A stretch of 64,000 nt of DNA from Nipponacmea schrenckii. Its lineage: Eukaryota; Mollusca; Gastropoda; Lottiidae. The DNA lies in the NCBI GenBank assembly GCA_030562195.1, contig CM060200.1:29799023-29863022 (forward strand). Reading direction: 5' to 3'. The notes beneath the pieces were generated by a model. That model did not search any database and had not been told where the DNA came from. It was given only the letters and a program-made list of their open reading frames with translations. Position numbers and translations under genes: made by a program. Within the stretch, counting starts at the first letter, position 1. Every line of letters begins with the position of its first letter. Of the stretch, positions 52,701 to 62,280 are shown piece by piece.

Positions 52701-55700
52701 ATTCATATTATATATTGTAACATAATCATTCCTTCAGTTTTATTCCTATCATATATTATAACATAATCATTCCTTCAGTTTTATTTCCATATATTATAGC
52801 ATTATCATTCCTTCAGTTTTATTATTATTATATATTATAGCATTATCATTCATTCAGTTTTATTACCATATATTATAGCATTATCATTCATTCAGTTTTA
52901 TTACCATATATTATAGCATTATCATTCCTTCAGTTTAATTATTATATATATTATAACATTATCATTCCTTCAGTTTTATTTCCATACATTATAGCATTAT
53001 CATTCCTTCAGTTTTTATTGTTATACATATTATAACATTATCATTCCTTCAGTTTTATTACCATATATTATAGCATTATCATTCCTTCAGTTTTATTTCC
53101 ATATATTATAGCATTATCATTCCTTCAGTTTTATTATTATATATATTATAACATTATCATTCCTTCAGTTTTATTACCATATATTATAGCATTATCATTC
53201 ATTCAGTTTTATTACCATATATTATAGCATTATCATTCCTTCAGTTTAATTATTATATATATTATAACATTATCATTCCTTCAGTTTTATTTCCATACAT
53301 TATAGCATTATCATTCCTTCAGTTTTTATTGTTATACATATTATAACATTATCATTCCTTCAGTTTTATTACCATATATTATAGCATTATCATTCCTTCA
53401 GTTTTATTACGATTAAATTATCTTTCTCTTAGTTTTATTTACTAGGATCAAGGCTTCAAATTTATTTTATTATCATATGAGCATTTAATTCTAATCCAAT
53501 ATTATTGATTACGAATTGACTATTGCCAAAATCACACCCTGCAATGCCTACAAATAATTATAGGCCTACAGTTTACATATACCTTATTATCAACATACAT
53601 TGTACATATAACAATCATAGTATCCTTCTTAAAGAATCGAAATTTTGACCTACCTCAGAATATAACTGAATTTCTTTGGTTTATAGATGTATCTTTCTTT
53701 AAGATTCATAGCTGTAAAATAAGAAAAAAGGTAAACAAAATTGTAAGATGCAAAAAAACAGGTATCTTGTATGTTTTATATGAAAAAAACAAACTTCATG
53801 GTCAAAACTGGGATCTATTTGGCATTTTCATCATTCTTGTAGATGACTGGATTCACATAGTTGCCTTTTAGATTCTTGCCTTTTCTTATTCAAAAGGTTA
53901 GACATATAAACATGCTATCAATTATGTTCGCCTTATTAATAAATGGTGTTTTATTTAGCAACTCTTAGCCTGAATCTTTGATTATAATTACATGCTAGAA
54001 TATCATTTATATTAAAATCCATACACTGAAAGACATAAAGACACCAATGTCCTGATTTCATTTCACACATTATATTACAATCAAAAAATAAGGCTAGAAG
54101 AAAATTTCCTATTCATGAAATACATTACAAAATTCAAAATAAAAATCAATGAAATAAATGGAGTCTTACCTAAAAGGGGCTTGAAGTAAAAAAATGTTCA
54201 AGTCTGCATCCAAGAAAATTGTCCATTATGTTGCTGACATGACAACAAAGAGTGAACCCCGGGATGTCTGCAGTCTCAATGAGCATACTATACAGGATTA
54301 GAGGTCTGTACCCTAAACTGATTTCGCTCACCCCATTAACAATACAGGTGGAGAAATGTCTTTGACCCTTTACTGATTTCAGCTCACCCTCTAAAGCCTT
54401 TTTTGTTAAAATTTCTAGAAAATCTCTAATCCCTGAACAAAATTCATCCATTTACATTTTATAATCTTGAATCTCCTGAACATATTTCATTCTTAAATCA
54501 AACATTTTAACTCAACACAATAGGTGAAGATTTATCTTCTCTGATATTTGAACAATGTTATAAATTGGGTAAAACAATCCCTTAAACTAAACTGTCTTCA
54601 TACTTTCAAATTTGACTTAAAGGTGATATCACAGGTGACTCTTAACACAAATTAGGTGGCTTGGTTTGATATTTTTCTGCGTAAAATCTAGTATCACAAA
54701 AGATAGTTTGCAAGGTAATATACATGTACACCCACTGGGAGCTTGAATTTGAAAAATATACGGGGCAATAACTTATTTGAAAATTGTTATCAATGCCAAT
54801 GCTTGATCACACCACATTTATCAAAAATCAATCGAAAATTGCAGCTTTTATTGTATAAAAGAAAATTAGATTTAGCTGAATCAATTTGGATAACTTAACA
54901 CAGTTTGGCCCAGTGGACTAAATGAATACAATACTGATACTATGAGGAACTTTTCAAAGTAATAGCTCTCTGATTATAACCCCCACCCCCACATGTGCTG
55001 ATATCTTATTTCTATATTTATGACCTTATACTTATCCTTTGACATCACTCACTGATGACTTCACTTTGTAGATAGTTGTTTATGTAACCAAGACGTCATG
55101 CTTTATATGACGTCATCATATTAAGACATTTTGCTTTTAACAGCAGATTACCTATTCTAGAATCTTCTAATAATTGACATGTTTCTGTCCCACCATGAGT
55201 CTGTAATTCTTCTTCTTGGCAGCCATCTTTACTAAATGGTTTGGATACAGCTAATCTTTTACGCCTCCTCTTTCTATAAAATCAATTAAAGATTATTGTC
55301 CAGCAATTCATGTACCCTCGTAAACTACCAGATGTCAGATCCTTGCATAGGATTTATTCTTGAACTCTCTGAATAGATCAAACATCACATACCACATAGA
55401 CACTCAAGGCCTAGAATCTAACCATCTTTTAATTTAGTACAGTAAGTAATAATGCTGAACTCTTAAGGTGAGAAAGACAAAATTTATGTGAACATAATAC
55501 ATGATAAACATACCTCAATAATAATACAATTAATATTAAAATAATTAAAAAAACAACAACTGCTGCTATCCCACCACCAACTACTGATGATTTGACACTT
55601 TTCTGAAGAGCTGAAATATTTATAGTCTGTGTATATACCAACTTACTTGGTAGATTTTAGTCCAAAATCAAAGTTTAAACTGAAAATGTTTTATTTTTTC

Positions 55701-58700
55701 ATAAGAGTTATAAGTAAATGAAGTTAATAAAACAAATATAACTAAATATTAATGGAAGTCCAAGATTATTAACAGCATATCTTCGTCTGAATGCGTTTAT
55801 AGGTTTTTTATTTGGTCACATTGCAGTAGCTTAAAATAACAATAAATAGGAAATCATACCCTTAGCACATCTATAGCCAACAAAACCTTCAGCACACCCT
55901 TCTAAACATTGACCAGTTACTCTGTGGCATGGTACACCTAATTTACAATTACCACATATTGAGGTACAGTTCTCCCCATACCACCCTACTTCACAGGCTG
56001 AAAAAAACACCATTTTTTTTTAAACTGTATAAAATCATTAAATCCTAAGAACTTTCAAAGCTTTAAGCCAATTATAAAAAGATAGCTTGCCAGGCAAGGT
56101 AACATACGCCCACTGGCAGCATTGAATTTGAAAAATAAATAGAGCAATAACTCAAAAAACATTCACTGAATTAATATTGAAGTTAAGGGCAAAAACTCAA
56201 AAACTGTTCATGGAAAATTGTCAAATTAGAACTTGACCACCATCTTATCTATTTCAATACTCATACCAAGTTTCATCAAATCTATTAAAAAATTGTAGCT
56301 TATTTTGCACCCACAAATATTTTTGACGCAATTTTACTAAGTCAAGGGCATAACCCAAAAACCATTTGTTAAAAAAAGTCAAAAATTCAAAATCGACTAA
56401 TGTCTTATCAATTCTGATGCTTACACCAAGTTCCATCAAAATCCTTTGAAAATTAAAGCTTCTTATTGCAACCACAATAGAATTTTGACGCAATTTTACT
56501 AAGTCAAGGGCAATAACTTAAAACAATTCATTGAAAAACTGTCAAATTCAAACTTGACTGAGGCCTAATCAATTCCAATGCTCACACCATGTTTCATCAA
56601 CATCCTCTGAAAATTGGAGGATTTATTGCATCGAAACTAAAATTTTGACAAGATTTTTCTAAGTCAAGGGCAATAACTCAAAAACCGTTCATGCGATAAT
56701 TTCCATTTTCAAAATTGACCAAGATATCATCAATATATACATGTATACCAAGTTTCATTAAGATGGGATAAAAACTGTAGCCTATATTGTGGATACAACC
56801 CAAATTTGAAGCGTTTTTACTAAGTCAAGGGCAACAACCCAAAAAACGGTTATGCAATAATTTCCATTTTCGAACTTGACTGAGATATCATCAATATATA
56901 CTTGTATACCAAGTTTCATTAAGATCGGATAAAAACTGTAGCCTCTATCGTGGATACAACAAATGTGGACGGACCGACGGACAGGGGCTATGGCAATATA
57001 CGTCCACATTTCCATGTGGGCGTATAAATATTATTTTAATAAAAACAAGTACATTTTACTTGGATGTACTACAAATCACTTAAATAAATAAAGCTGTAAA
57101 GTTGTGTTCTATAAATATCATATGATGCTTTTGCATGTCAACACTACTTAGTTTAGGTATGTTGAATCTTTATTAAGATTATTTCTAAAGAATATATGTG
57201 CTAGGATTCACCTTGATGTGATACTGTCTGATAACACCAAAAGTTTCCATTTTACTTACTTTTATTACAATGAGTTCCAAAATATCCTGCTTCACACCCA
57301 TTTTCACAAGCTCCAGTAACATGATTACAAGTAAAACCTTGTCTACATACACCACAGGGTTCTTTACACATTACACCATAATAATTCTCTGGACAAACTG
57401 AAGTATAATGTCATATATTGATCAAACTAATATAAATATCTAGTGGTTTATGTATAGTTGACATTGAATTTGTCAGTTTCTAATGTCATCAACCAACATT
57501 CAACACCAAAACCCACTTGTCTTTCAATGGTCAAATTCTGCATAAACAGACACAGGGCAGACTTTTAAAAGGTTCCTGAAAGCATCTAAATGTCTAGCAG
57601 ACAATATACATATAACATGCTACCAATTATATTCCAATGTCAGAAAAGAATGTGTGCAAACCCAGCATTGGAAAAAAAGTTTCAACATAGTATGAGAAAA
57701 GAAGGACATAAACTAAAGCATTTTGCGTATCATGTTCAATAAAACATGTACACAGTAAAGTTTCAATTAATAAAATACATACCATCCTTACAGCCTCCAG
57801 TTTGATTTCTATAACCAGCTGCACAACTTGTAAAACAAGATCCTGTAACATGGTTACATGGATCATTGTCACCACAGTTACCACATAAACCTATACAATT
57901 TCTACCAAATGATCCATCAGGACACTCTACAATCAAATATAACAAAAAAATTGAATCATAGCAATTGAAGTACTTCAATCTGCACATGGATAGAGAAGAA
58001 ATATTCTAATTACTCTTTGGCTTCATTAACTTTGGTAGATATTTTCTACTTCTAATTACATAGACTGAAATAAATCAGGTCTGAAAAGTGCAGTTTCCTA
58101 CCTTTTTTACACTTATCTCCATAATAGCCAGCAACACAATCTTCTAGACATTTTCCTGATTCATGATGACAATTATCATTATAACATTGACCACATTCCT
58201 TACTGCATCTATCTCCATAATACCCATCAATACATGCTGGGATACAAATACATTTGATACAATGAAAAACACTGAGTCTTTAAATATGTAGTCATACTGG
58301 CCATGTTCATGAGGCTACTCTAGTAAACCAAGTAACAATCTATTTTAGAAATTCTTACCATAAAATATTATTTAATTTCATTAATACATGTCATTGCACT
58401 ATGGATTGAATTCTTTTAAAGAACACACATCGATAGCTCTTAGGTGAGTAAATATATGCTGAGATGTAACCATTGGAAACAATGTTGTTAAATCTTTTCA
58501 ATTGGACCCATGCAATTGTACATTGCTGATTAAATTTAGAAATACAAGCAACGAACAAGTGAAAGAAGATCTTGAATTAAAAAAATCTTTTCAAACTAAG
58601 GGAATTTTTCATTAAAATTGGGAACTTACATTTCTCACAGAATGTTCCAGTCCATCCTGGAGCACAATGTGATTGACATTTACCAATAAATTTATCACAA

Positions 58701-59718
58701 ACTTCTTCTATATTACTACAATGGCATTCGTGTAAACAGCTATCACCATAAAGATAATCAGGACACTCTGAAAATAAAATATACAAATTATTTCAGTTAC
58801 GTAGTTGATTAGATTAAAACAAAAGTAGCCTGTTGTATGAAGGATTGGCTTTGTGATGGTGACTTTTGTTAAACAAAGGTGGATCAAAATCATCTTCAAT
58901 GCAAGGGTTAAGGTTAGGCTAAAAAGATTCTTCAGTCAGCCTTTATCTGTGATACTATTATGACACAACTAATTGAAGTTTGCTAACCAGACTTACCACA
59001 CACATTTAATTCATCACAAATACTGGTGTCAACTTCACCATCTTTCTTATAATAACACCATGGCTTAGCAGCAAAAGATTTTACTCCAGGATTCCGACAA
59101 TAATTATGATTTAAAAGTTTATCAGGGAATATTTCAGCACTTATAAGATCTTTATAGCCAGCTAATTCTGGATCTAACCAGTCTAAACAAGAAGTATTGT
59201 CTGCAACTTGATTAACAATTCCTGTGTAGTTTACACCTTGTCTGTCATATAAACACTTGTTGTCTGCAACAAAATTAACTTAGGTAAAATCTTCAAGTCA
59301 GAATAAATAAAGATAATATATATATAGAAAAAGTAAAAAATGTAATATGAAATAAAAAACATTGTTGACTACCGGTACTTTTCTCTCTGCCATTAGAACA
59401 ATGTCAACTAAAACAATTTTTCATATATTCAAACATAAACAAATGAGTATAAGTCATGTCACCAAGAGGGAACTTTCAAAATTGGCATCATTTTAACAGT
59501 ACGGTTATGCTCCTGTTTCAATGAAGTTGATTTATTGCTTTGAAATCAAAATTTGAAAATTGCTTCAACAAGTAATCACTTACCAAATTGACAATTTTGA
59601 CCATATTTACCAGGTTGACAGCCTGTTGGACACGCTCCTGTTACTGGATCACATGGTTCATTATTAACGCAATTACAATTAAATCTACATTTCCAACCAA
59701 ACTTTCCAGTTTCACATT
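36522..59718 (-). CDS. Receptor protein tyrosine phosphatase with EGF and kringle ectodomain (5' end outside window)
   Basis: Exons 5'->3' on the minus strand: 59718-59584, 59263-58997, 58767-58630, 58236-58102, 57926-57783, 57397-57260, 55997-55860, 55610-55514, 55273-55152, 44238-44060, 43869-43782, 43144-43068, 42916-42880, 42257-42160, 41968-41849, 41590-41442, 41148-41013, 40877-40728, 40507-40408, 39351-39278, 38951-38817, 37701-37567, 37289-37138, 36896-36761, 36575-36522 (3134 nt, 1043 aa plus a partial codon). All joins are GT-AG and in phase. Order: EGF, kringle, five EGF units, a membrane helix followed by RKRRRKR, D1, D2. D1 has [22 protein letters not shown] and [11 protein letters not shown]2 has SWPDYQ and HCMNGASKSG, where the P-loop Arg is Lys. 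The protein should remove phosphate from tyrosine on the inner face of the plasma membrane through D1. The exact vertebrate class cannot be assigned, and a signal peptide would lie beyond 64000. Confidence 0.92.
38465..38560 (+). mobile_element. 3' stub of the LINE found at 46620-49836
   Basis: CATGGGCTGAATGTTAGA, TGTCCTTGTGTATTCTA and ACCCATGTAAAATAAGGAGT followed by (TTA)n match the last ~100 bp of the LINE tail at 49738-49836. Severe 5' truncation is normal for target-primed LINE insertions. It sits in an intron of the phosphatase gene, opposite to the gene's direction. Confidence 0.75.
40728..43869 (-). other. Phosphatase D1 catalytic domain exons
   Basis: Eight exons encode the catalytic core: [97 protein letters not shown] and [20 protein letters not shown]. 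The nucleophile Cys, P-loop Arg, WPD-loop Asp, pTyr-loop Tyr and Q-loop Gln are all present. The WPD proline is Ser (WSD), which is uncommon and may slow loop closure. Confidence 0.9.
43068..43671 (-). repeat. Seven-copy 83 bp tandem repeat of a splice acceptor plus partial exon
   Basis: The acceptor and the first ~57 nt of the D1 exon encoding [18 protein letters not shown] are repeated head to tail. Acceptor positions (plus-strand CT) are 43145, 43228, 43311, 43394, 43477, 43560 and 43644. Only the copy ending at 43144 continues into YVNANYMD and a donor. The other six run from GAPACNGA-like sequence straight into TTGTTATTTATTATATATAA and the next acceptor. Some copies carry Val-to-Ala or other changes, so they are not an identical assembly artefact. 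Confidence 0.9.
44350..45152 (-). repeat. Diverged satellite-bearing element, family B, copy 3
   Basis: It begins near CTCACTAGCAGCTTGAATTG, carries CAAGTTTCATCAAAATC and CAAGGGCAATAACT words, and ends GGTCCACAATTCATGTAGGC. A second internal start (GATAGCTCACCAGGCAA near 44478) suggests two overlapping insertions. A further scrap lies at about 45225-45380. Confidence 0.6.
46050..46103 (-). CDS. Possible alternative terminal exon
   Basis: A good acceptor (TTTCTTTTTGTAG) at 46104-46105 is followed by an open stretch reading [17 protein letters not shown] and stop in one frame. Its phase does not fit the main phosphatase transcript: joined to the exon at 53654-53711 it gives one residue then a stop. 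It could end a short receptor isoform without phosphatase domains, or be unrelated. No poly-A signal is obvious nearby. Confidence 0.25.
   Translation of the reverse strand: MLDQKKDWDERKEESSI
46620..49836 (+). mobile_element. 5'-truncated non-LTR retrotransposon (LINE), defective
   Basis: It starts inside the end of the endonuclease region ([18 protein letters not shown]). The reverse transcriptase follows, with [77 protein letters not shown] and the catalytic FADD of [11 protein letters not shown]. The frame stops at TGA 48053-48055 where the alignment calls for Trp, and shifts again near 48125. The C-terminal part reopens at 48210-48782 ([21 protein letters not shown]). After 48786 comes a long 3' UTR with about four ~100 bp repeats, T-rich tracts and a (TTA)n tail. 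The layout is that of the jockey/CR1 group; the clade is not resolved. It lies antisense in the phosphatase intron and is no longer able to move by itself. Confidence 0.9.
49225..49680 (+). repeat. ~100 bp tandem repeats in LINE 3' UTR
   Basis: GTCATGTACTTGATCGC-like motifs recur at 49231, 49332, 49435 and 49573, each followed by CTGTCCATTT, ACACATGTACTTGTGTA and AATTGTACGTTGA. The spacings are 101, 103 and 138 bp. The longer last interval holds an extra partial unit. Confidence 0.8.
52590..53410. repeat. ~40 bp AT-rich minisatellite with 311 bp higher-order period
   Basis: About twenty copies of GCATTATCATTCCTTCAGTT plus TTATTACCATATATTATA. Variant units (CAGTTTAATTATTATATAT; TTTTTATTGTTATACATATT) recur in the same order: CAGTTTAATT occurs at 52931 and at 53242. 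This shows a 311 bp higher-order duplication. It lies in the large phosphatase intron. Confidence 0.9.
53654..53711 (-). CDS. Possible alternative juxtamembrane exon
   Basis: A 58 nt segment has a good acceptor (ATTTTACAG) and donor (GAG|GTAGGT). It reads in phase from the exon 55273-55152 as [20 protein letters not shown]. Its outgoing phase (2) does not match the next phosphatase exon at 44238 (which needs 1), so inclusion would prevent phosphatase-domain expression. It could be an alternative exon for a truncated receptor. Confidence 0.35.
54170..54451 (-). other. Unassigned 93-codon open frame ending at a donor
   Basis: [20 protein letters not shown] opens a 93-codon frame with balanced, protein-like composition, ending SSPF then TAG. 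A strong donor (TTTTAG|GTAAGACT) follows directly, so the stop codon touches the splice site. I recognise no family. It is either an exon of an unseen nested gene read in another frame or chance. Confidence 0.25.
54697..54858 (-). repeat. Fragment of family B element
   Basis: It begins AAGATAGTTTGCAAGGTAAT with CACCCACTGGGAGCTTGAAT, matching the leading part of the copy at 56081. It stops after AAATTGCAGCTTTTATTGTA. The far end is missing. Confidence 0.6.
55514..55610 (-). other. Exon for the single transmembrane helix
   Basis: [20 protein letters not shown] is a clear ~22-residue hydrophobic helix. With the next exon it is followed by the basic stop-transfer RKRRRKR, which places the EGF/kringle part outside and the phosphatase domains inside the cell. 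Confidence 0.92.
55860..58767 (-). other. Five single-exon EGF-like units
   Basis: Exons 58767-58630, 58236-58102, 57926-57783, 57397-57260 and 55997-55860 each encode one ~45-48 aa, eight-cysteine MEGF/laminin-like EGF unit of the pattern C-P-x(2)-[YF]G-x(2)-C...C-[NH]-x(2)-[TS]G-x-C...G-[YW]-x-G. All begin and end in phase 1, so any unit can be skipped or duplicated without breaking the frame. Confidence 0.9.
56081..57028 (-). mobile_element. Satellite-bearing element, family B, copy 4
   Basis: It runs from GATAGCTTGCCAGGCAAGGT to CGTCCACATTTCCATGTGGG plus CGTATAA. The interior has about five ~160 bp monomers with CAAGTTTCATTAAGATCGGA and AAGTCAAGGGCAATAACT. It lies in the intron between two EGF exons. 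Confidence 0.85.
58997..59263 (-). other. Kringle domain exon
   Basis: One phase-1/phase-1 exon encodes about 89 aa with the six kringle cysteines: [42 protein letters not shown] and [10 protein letters not shown]. The NYCRNP...PWCY core is diagnostic. It is closest in style to kringles of ROR-type receptors by eye. It lies between two EGF units of the phosphatase ectodomain. Confidence 0.88.
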
Positions 59719-59795
59719 CTACAAAAGATAAATATCATATTAAATACTACAGTACATCTAGAACATGGACAGATAATAAGACAACTACGGTTGGT

Positions 59796-60083
59796 GTAAA
59801 ATGACCAATGCCCAAAAGCGCCCAACAGCAGAAAGACGTCTGGATAAACAAAAGAGAGATGTTTTATATGACTTACTTTTTAATCGAATGTTCTCTTATT
59901 GTGTTATAATAATAAATTATGTCTGTTGGTTGTTTAGAGAACATTCGATAAAAAAGGAAATCATATAAAACATCTCCTTTTTTTTCATTTCTCGTTAACT
60001 TCACCGAAAATTCCAATTTTTTAATCCTACCAGTAGATTTGATTATCCAAACGTCTTTCCGCTGTTAGGCATTGGGCATTTTA
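59796..60083. mobile_element. Long inverted-repeat (hairpin) element
   Basis: The left arm has ACCAATGCCCAAAAG, CAGCAGAAAGACGTCTGGAT, GAGATGTTTTATATGA and TCGAATGTTCTC. The right arm has the complements in reverse order: GAGAACATTCGATAAAAAAG, ATCATATAAAACATCTCC, CCAAACGTCTTTCCGCTG and GGCATTGGGC. The arms are roughly 110-130 bp each with mismatches and indels, around a short centre at about 59910-59930. No coding capacity. Probably a MITE-type foldback element. Confidence 0.75.
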
Positions 60084-60425
60084 CGTCCTACTCTTCTGTA
60101 CCTTATGGGCTAATGAAGACGGGCAACGCCATGCAGTGTGCAATGAGGGAAATTTTGCCAGGACAGTGGCATTAGCCTACTCTTTTTGCGATTTCCAACT
60201 GTAAAGGGATCATTAACGTGCACAGCCTGTAGCACACAGGGCCTCGGTTTATTGTCCCATCCGAACGACTAGACGCTTTTTCCATGTCAGTCCCTCCGAC
60301 CTACATCACTGACAAGGGAAACCAGGCTGAAAAATCCGAAAGTTCATCTCAACCTTTGCCAAGGTTGAACCCTGGACCTTCAGGTTAGCGAGCAAGCGTC
60401 TAACCCACTGAGCCACCGCAGCTCC
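60084..60425 (-). mobile_element. tRNA-derived SINE, copy 2 (complete head)
   Basis: Read on the minus strand it starts GGAGCTGCGGTGGCTCAGTG, with A-box-like TGGCTCAGTGG and B-box-like GGTTCAACC about 40 bp on, as in a tRNA. The body GTGCACGTTAATGATCCC and GCAAAAAGAGTAGGCTAATG matches the copy at 25482. The tail abuts the hairpin element. Confidence 0.82.
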
Positions 60426-61247
60426 GTAAGATTTTTGATACACATATTTAAAAAATCAGAATCTTATTCTTCTTCTTTAAAAAAGAATTGAGCCCTTTGG
60501 ATTTATTTAGAAGATAATAAACAATACAAATGACTTCATTTGTGAACAAAAAAAAATCAATTTTTATCCATGTTTTATATCCTTATTATCAAATTCAAAA
60601 AGAAAGTTGTTTAGAAATCTAAAAATAAAATTTCCTTAGAGAAATTTCTCATCAATCAGTGCTCTAGGCTTGTGATTTAAGAGATAAAAAAAATAAAGAA
60701 ATAACAGACATCAGTATGGTTTAACAGTATAATGATCTTCCTTTAGTCTATTTATTATAGAGACATGTTCTTAATGTCAGAGCAAATCTTTTTAATAATA
60801 CAGGATTATTTCTGGTCTTCAATCACTAGTATAGATTTTAAACTGATACAACTTTTTGTTACAAAATGATACAACTTTCAATTATAAACTGATAACTTTC
60901 TTTTTGAACTATCATTCACAACTTTATTAAGGCACATTAGCAACACTGACTTAATATGTCACTCAACAGTAAAAAGATCTTTGAATAAATCATCAACTGT
61001 TTTCAACTGAAATGATTCAGGAGGCCTTGTTTTTACCTTTCACACCATAAACATTTCACTGTTGAGAATATCGCGCAATTACTTTAAATGATGTGATACA
61101 GCTAAGATATAAAAGAAAAACGTCAAGGAGAAATTCAAATCAATGAAAAGTTGTTGCAACAGCCTGTTTCGACAGTAACAGATATGTAGGCAGGGGGTTT
61201 CAGGATTCATTTACGCGATCAAATGTCCCAAGTTCACAACAATATCT

Positions 61248-61854
61248 AAGATAGCTTGCCAGGCAAGGTAACATACGCCCACTTCAGCAAACAGAATATT
61301 CCATGTTTTTTCATTTAATCAAGGGCAATAACTCAAAAACCGACATCTAGAATCGCACCATTTTTTAACTAGTCCGAGATGTTATTAAGATGAATATACA
61401 TACCAAGTTTTATTCCAATCAGATAAAAACTACAGCTTCTATTACGTACACAAGTAAATTTTAACGTTTTTTCATTTAATCAAGGGCCATAACTCATAAA
61501 CAGACATCTGGCGAGATATTATCAAGATGAATACACGTACCAAGTTTCATATCAGATGAAAACTATAGCTTCTATTGCATACACAAGTACATTTTAACGT
61601 TTTTTCATTTAATCAAGGGCCATAACTCATAAACCGACATCTGGAATCGTGCCATTTTCGAACTTGTCCGAGATATTACCAAGATGAATACACATACCAA
61701 TTTTCATTCGAATCGGATGAAAACTACAGCTTCTATTGCGTACACAAGTAAATTTCAACGTTTTTTCATTTAATCAAGAGCCATAACTCATAAACCGACA
61801 TCTGGAATCGTGCCATTTTCGAATTTGTCCACATTTTCATGTGGGCGTATAAAA
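61248..61854 (-). mobile_element. Satellite-bearing element, family B, copy 5
   Basis: It opens AAGATAGCTTGCCAGGCAAG, identical in layout to the copy at 56081, and closes GTCCACATTTTCATGTGGGC. Three or four ~115-160 bp monomers with TTTTTTCATTTAATCAAGGG differ from those of the other copies, so this is a separate subfamily. Confidence 0.8.
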
Positions 61855-62280
61855 ATTCTCAACTTTAATCCACATATTTACAGTTACAAGATTGATTGAC
61901 GATCACACAAAATGTCAAAATTGTTAAACAAAGATATAAGGACGATAAGACATTAAGACTAACGTAAAACAAACGTTGAGAATAACGGTGAATGAAAGTT
62001 TCTGCTCCCCTCTACATGCGGTTTTCTGCCATGAAGTTAGCACGCGCTCATCTATCCTATAATATATAATAACGTTACCTAGCAACTGCTGCGTGAAGTG
62101 TAGTAGACTCGGTTTTCTATGTCACACTTCACCTAAAATTTGTCTGCTAATAAAGACTACTATTTTGAACTCTACAAAATATATCACAGTAAATATATAC
62201 AGCCAGGAACACACATAGCCATCTGAATAATCTCTTCTAATTTGAAACAAGTATCATTATATAATGCCAGAATCAAACCA

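Larger units (their letters stand above)
44239..55151. other. Large intron between juxtamembrane exon and D1
   Basis: A 10.9 kb intron separates the membrane-proximal exon from the first phosphatase exon. It contains family-B fragments (44350-45152, 45225-45380, 54697-54858), a 5'-truncated LINE (46620-49836), a ~40 bp minisatellite (52590-53410) and two candidate alternative exons. The stretch 49840-52580 is AT-rich intron with a GC-richer patch near 51690-51780 and nothing I can name. Confidence 0.7.

Noticed and set aside
60360..60425. Possible tRNA gene with A and B boxes
   Set aside because: The head is followed by a SINE body shared with the copy at 25482, and a folded tRNA with proper arms is not evident.
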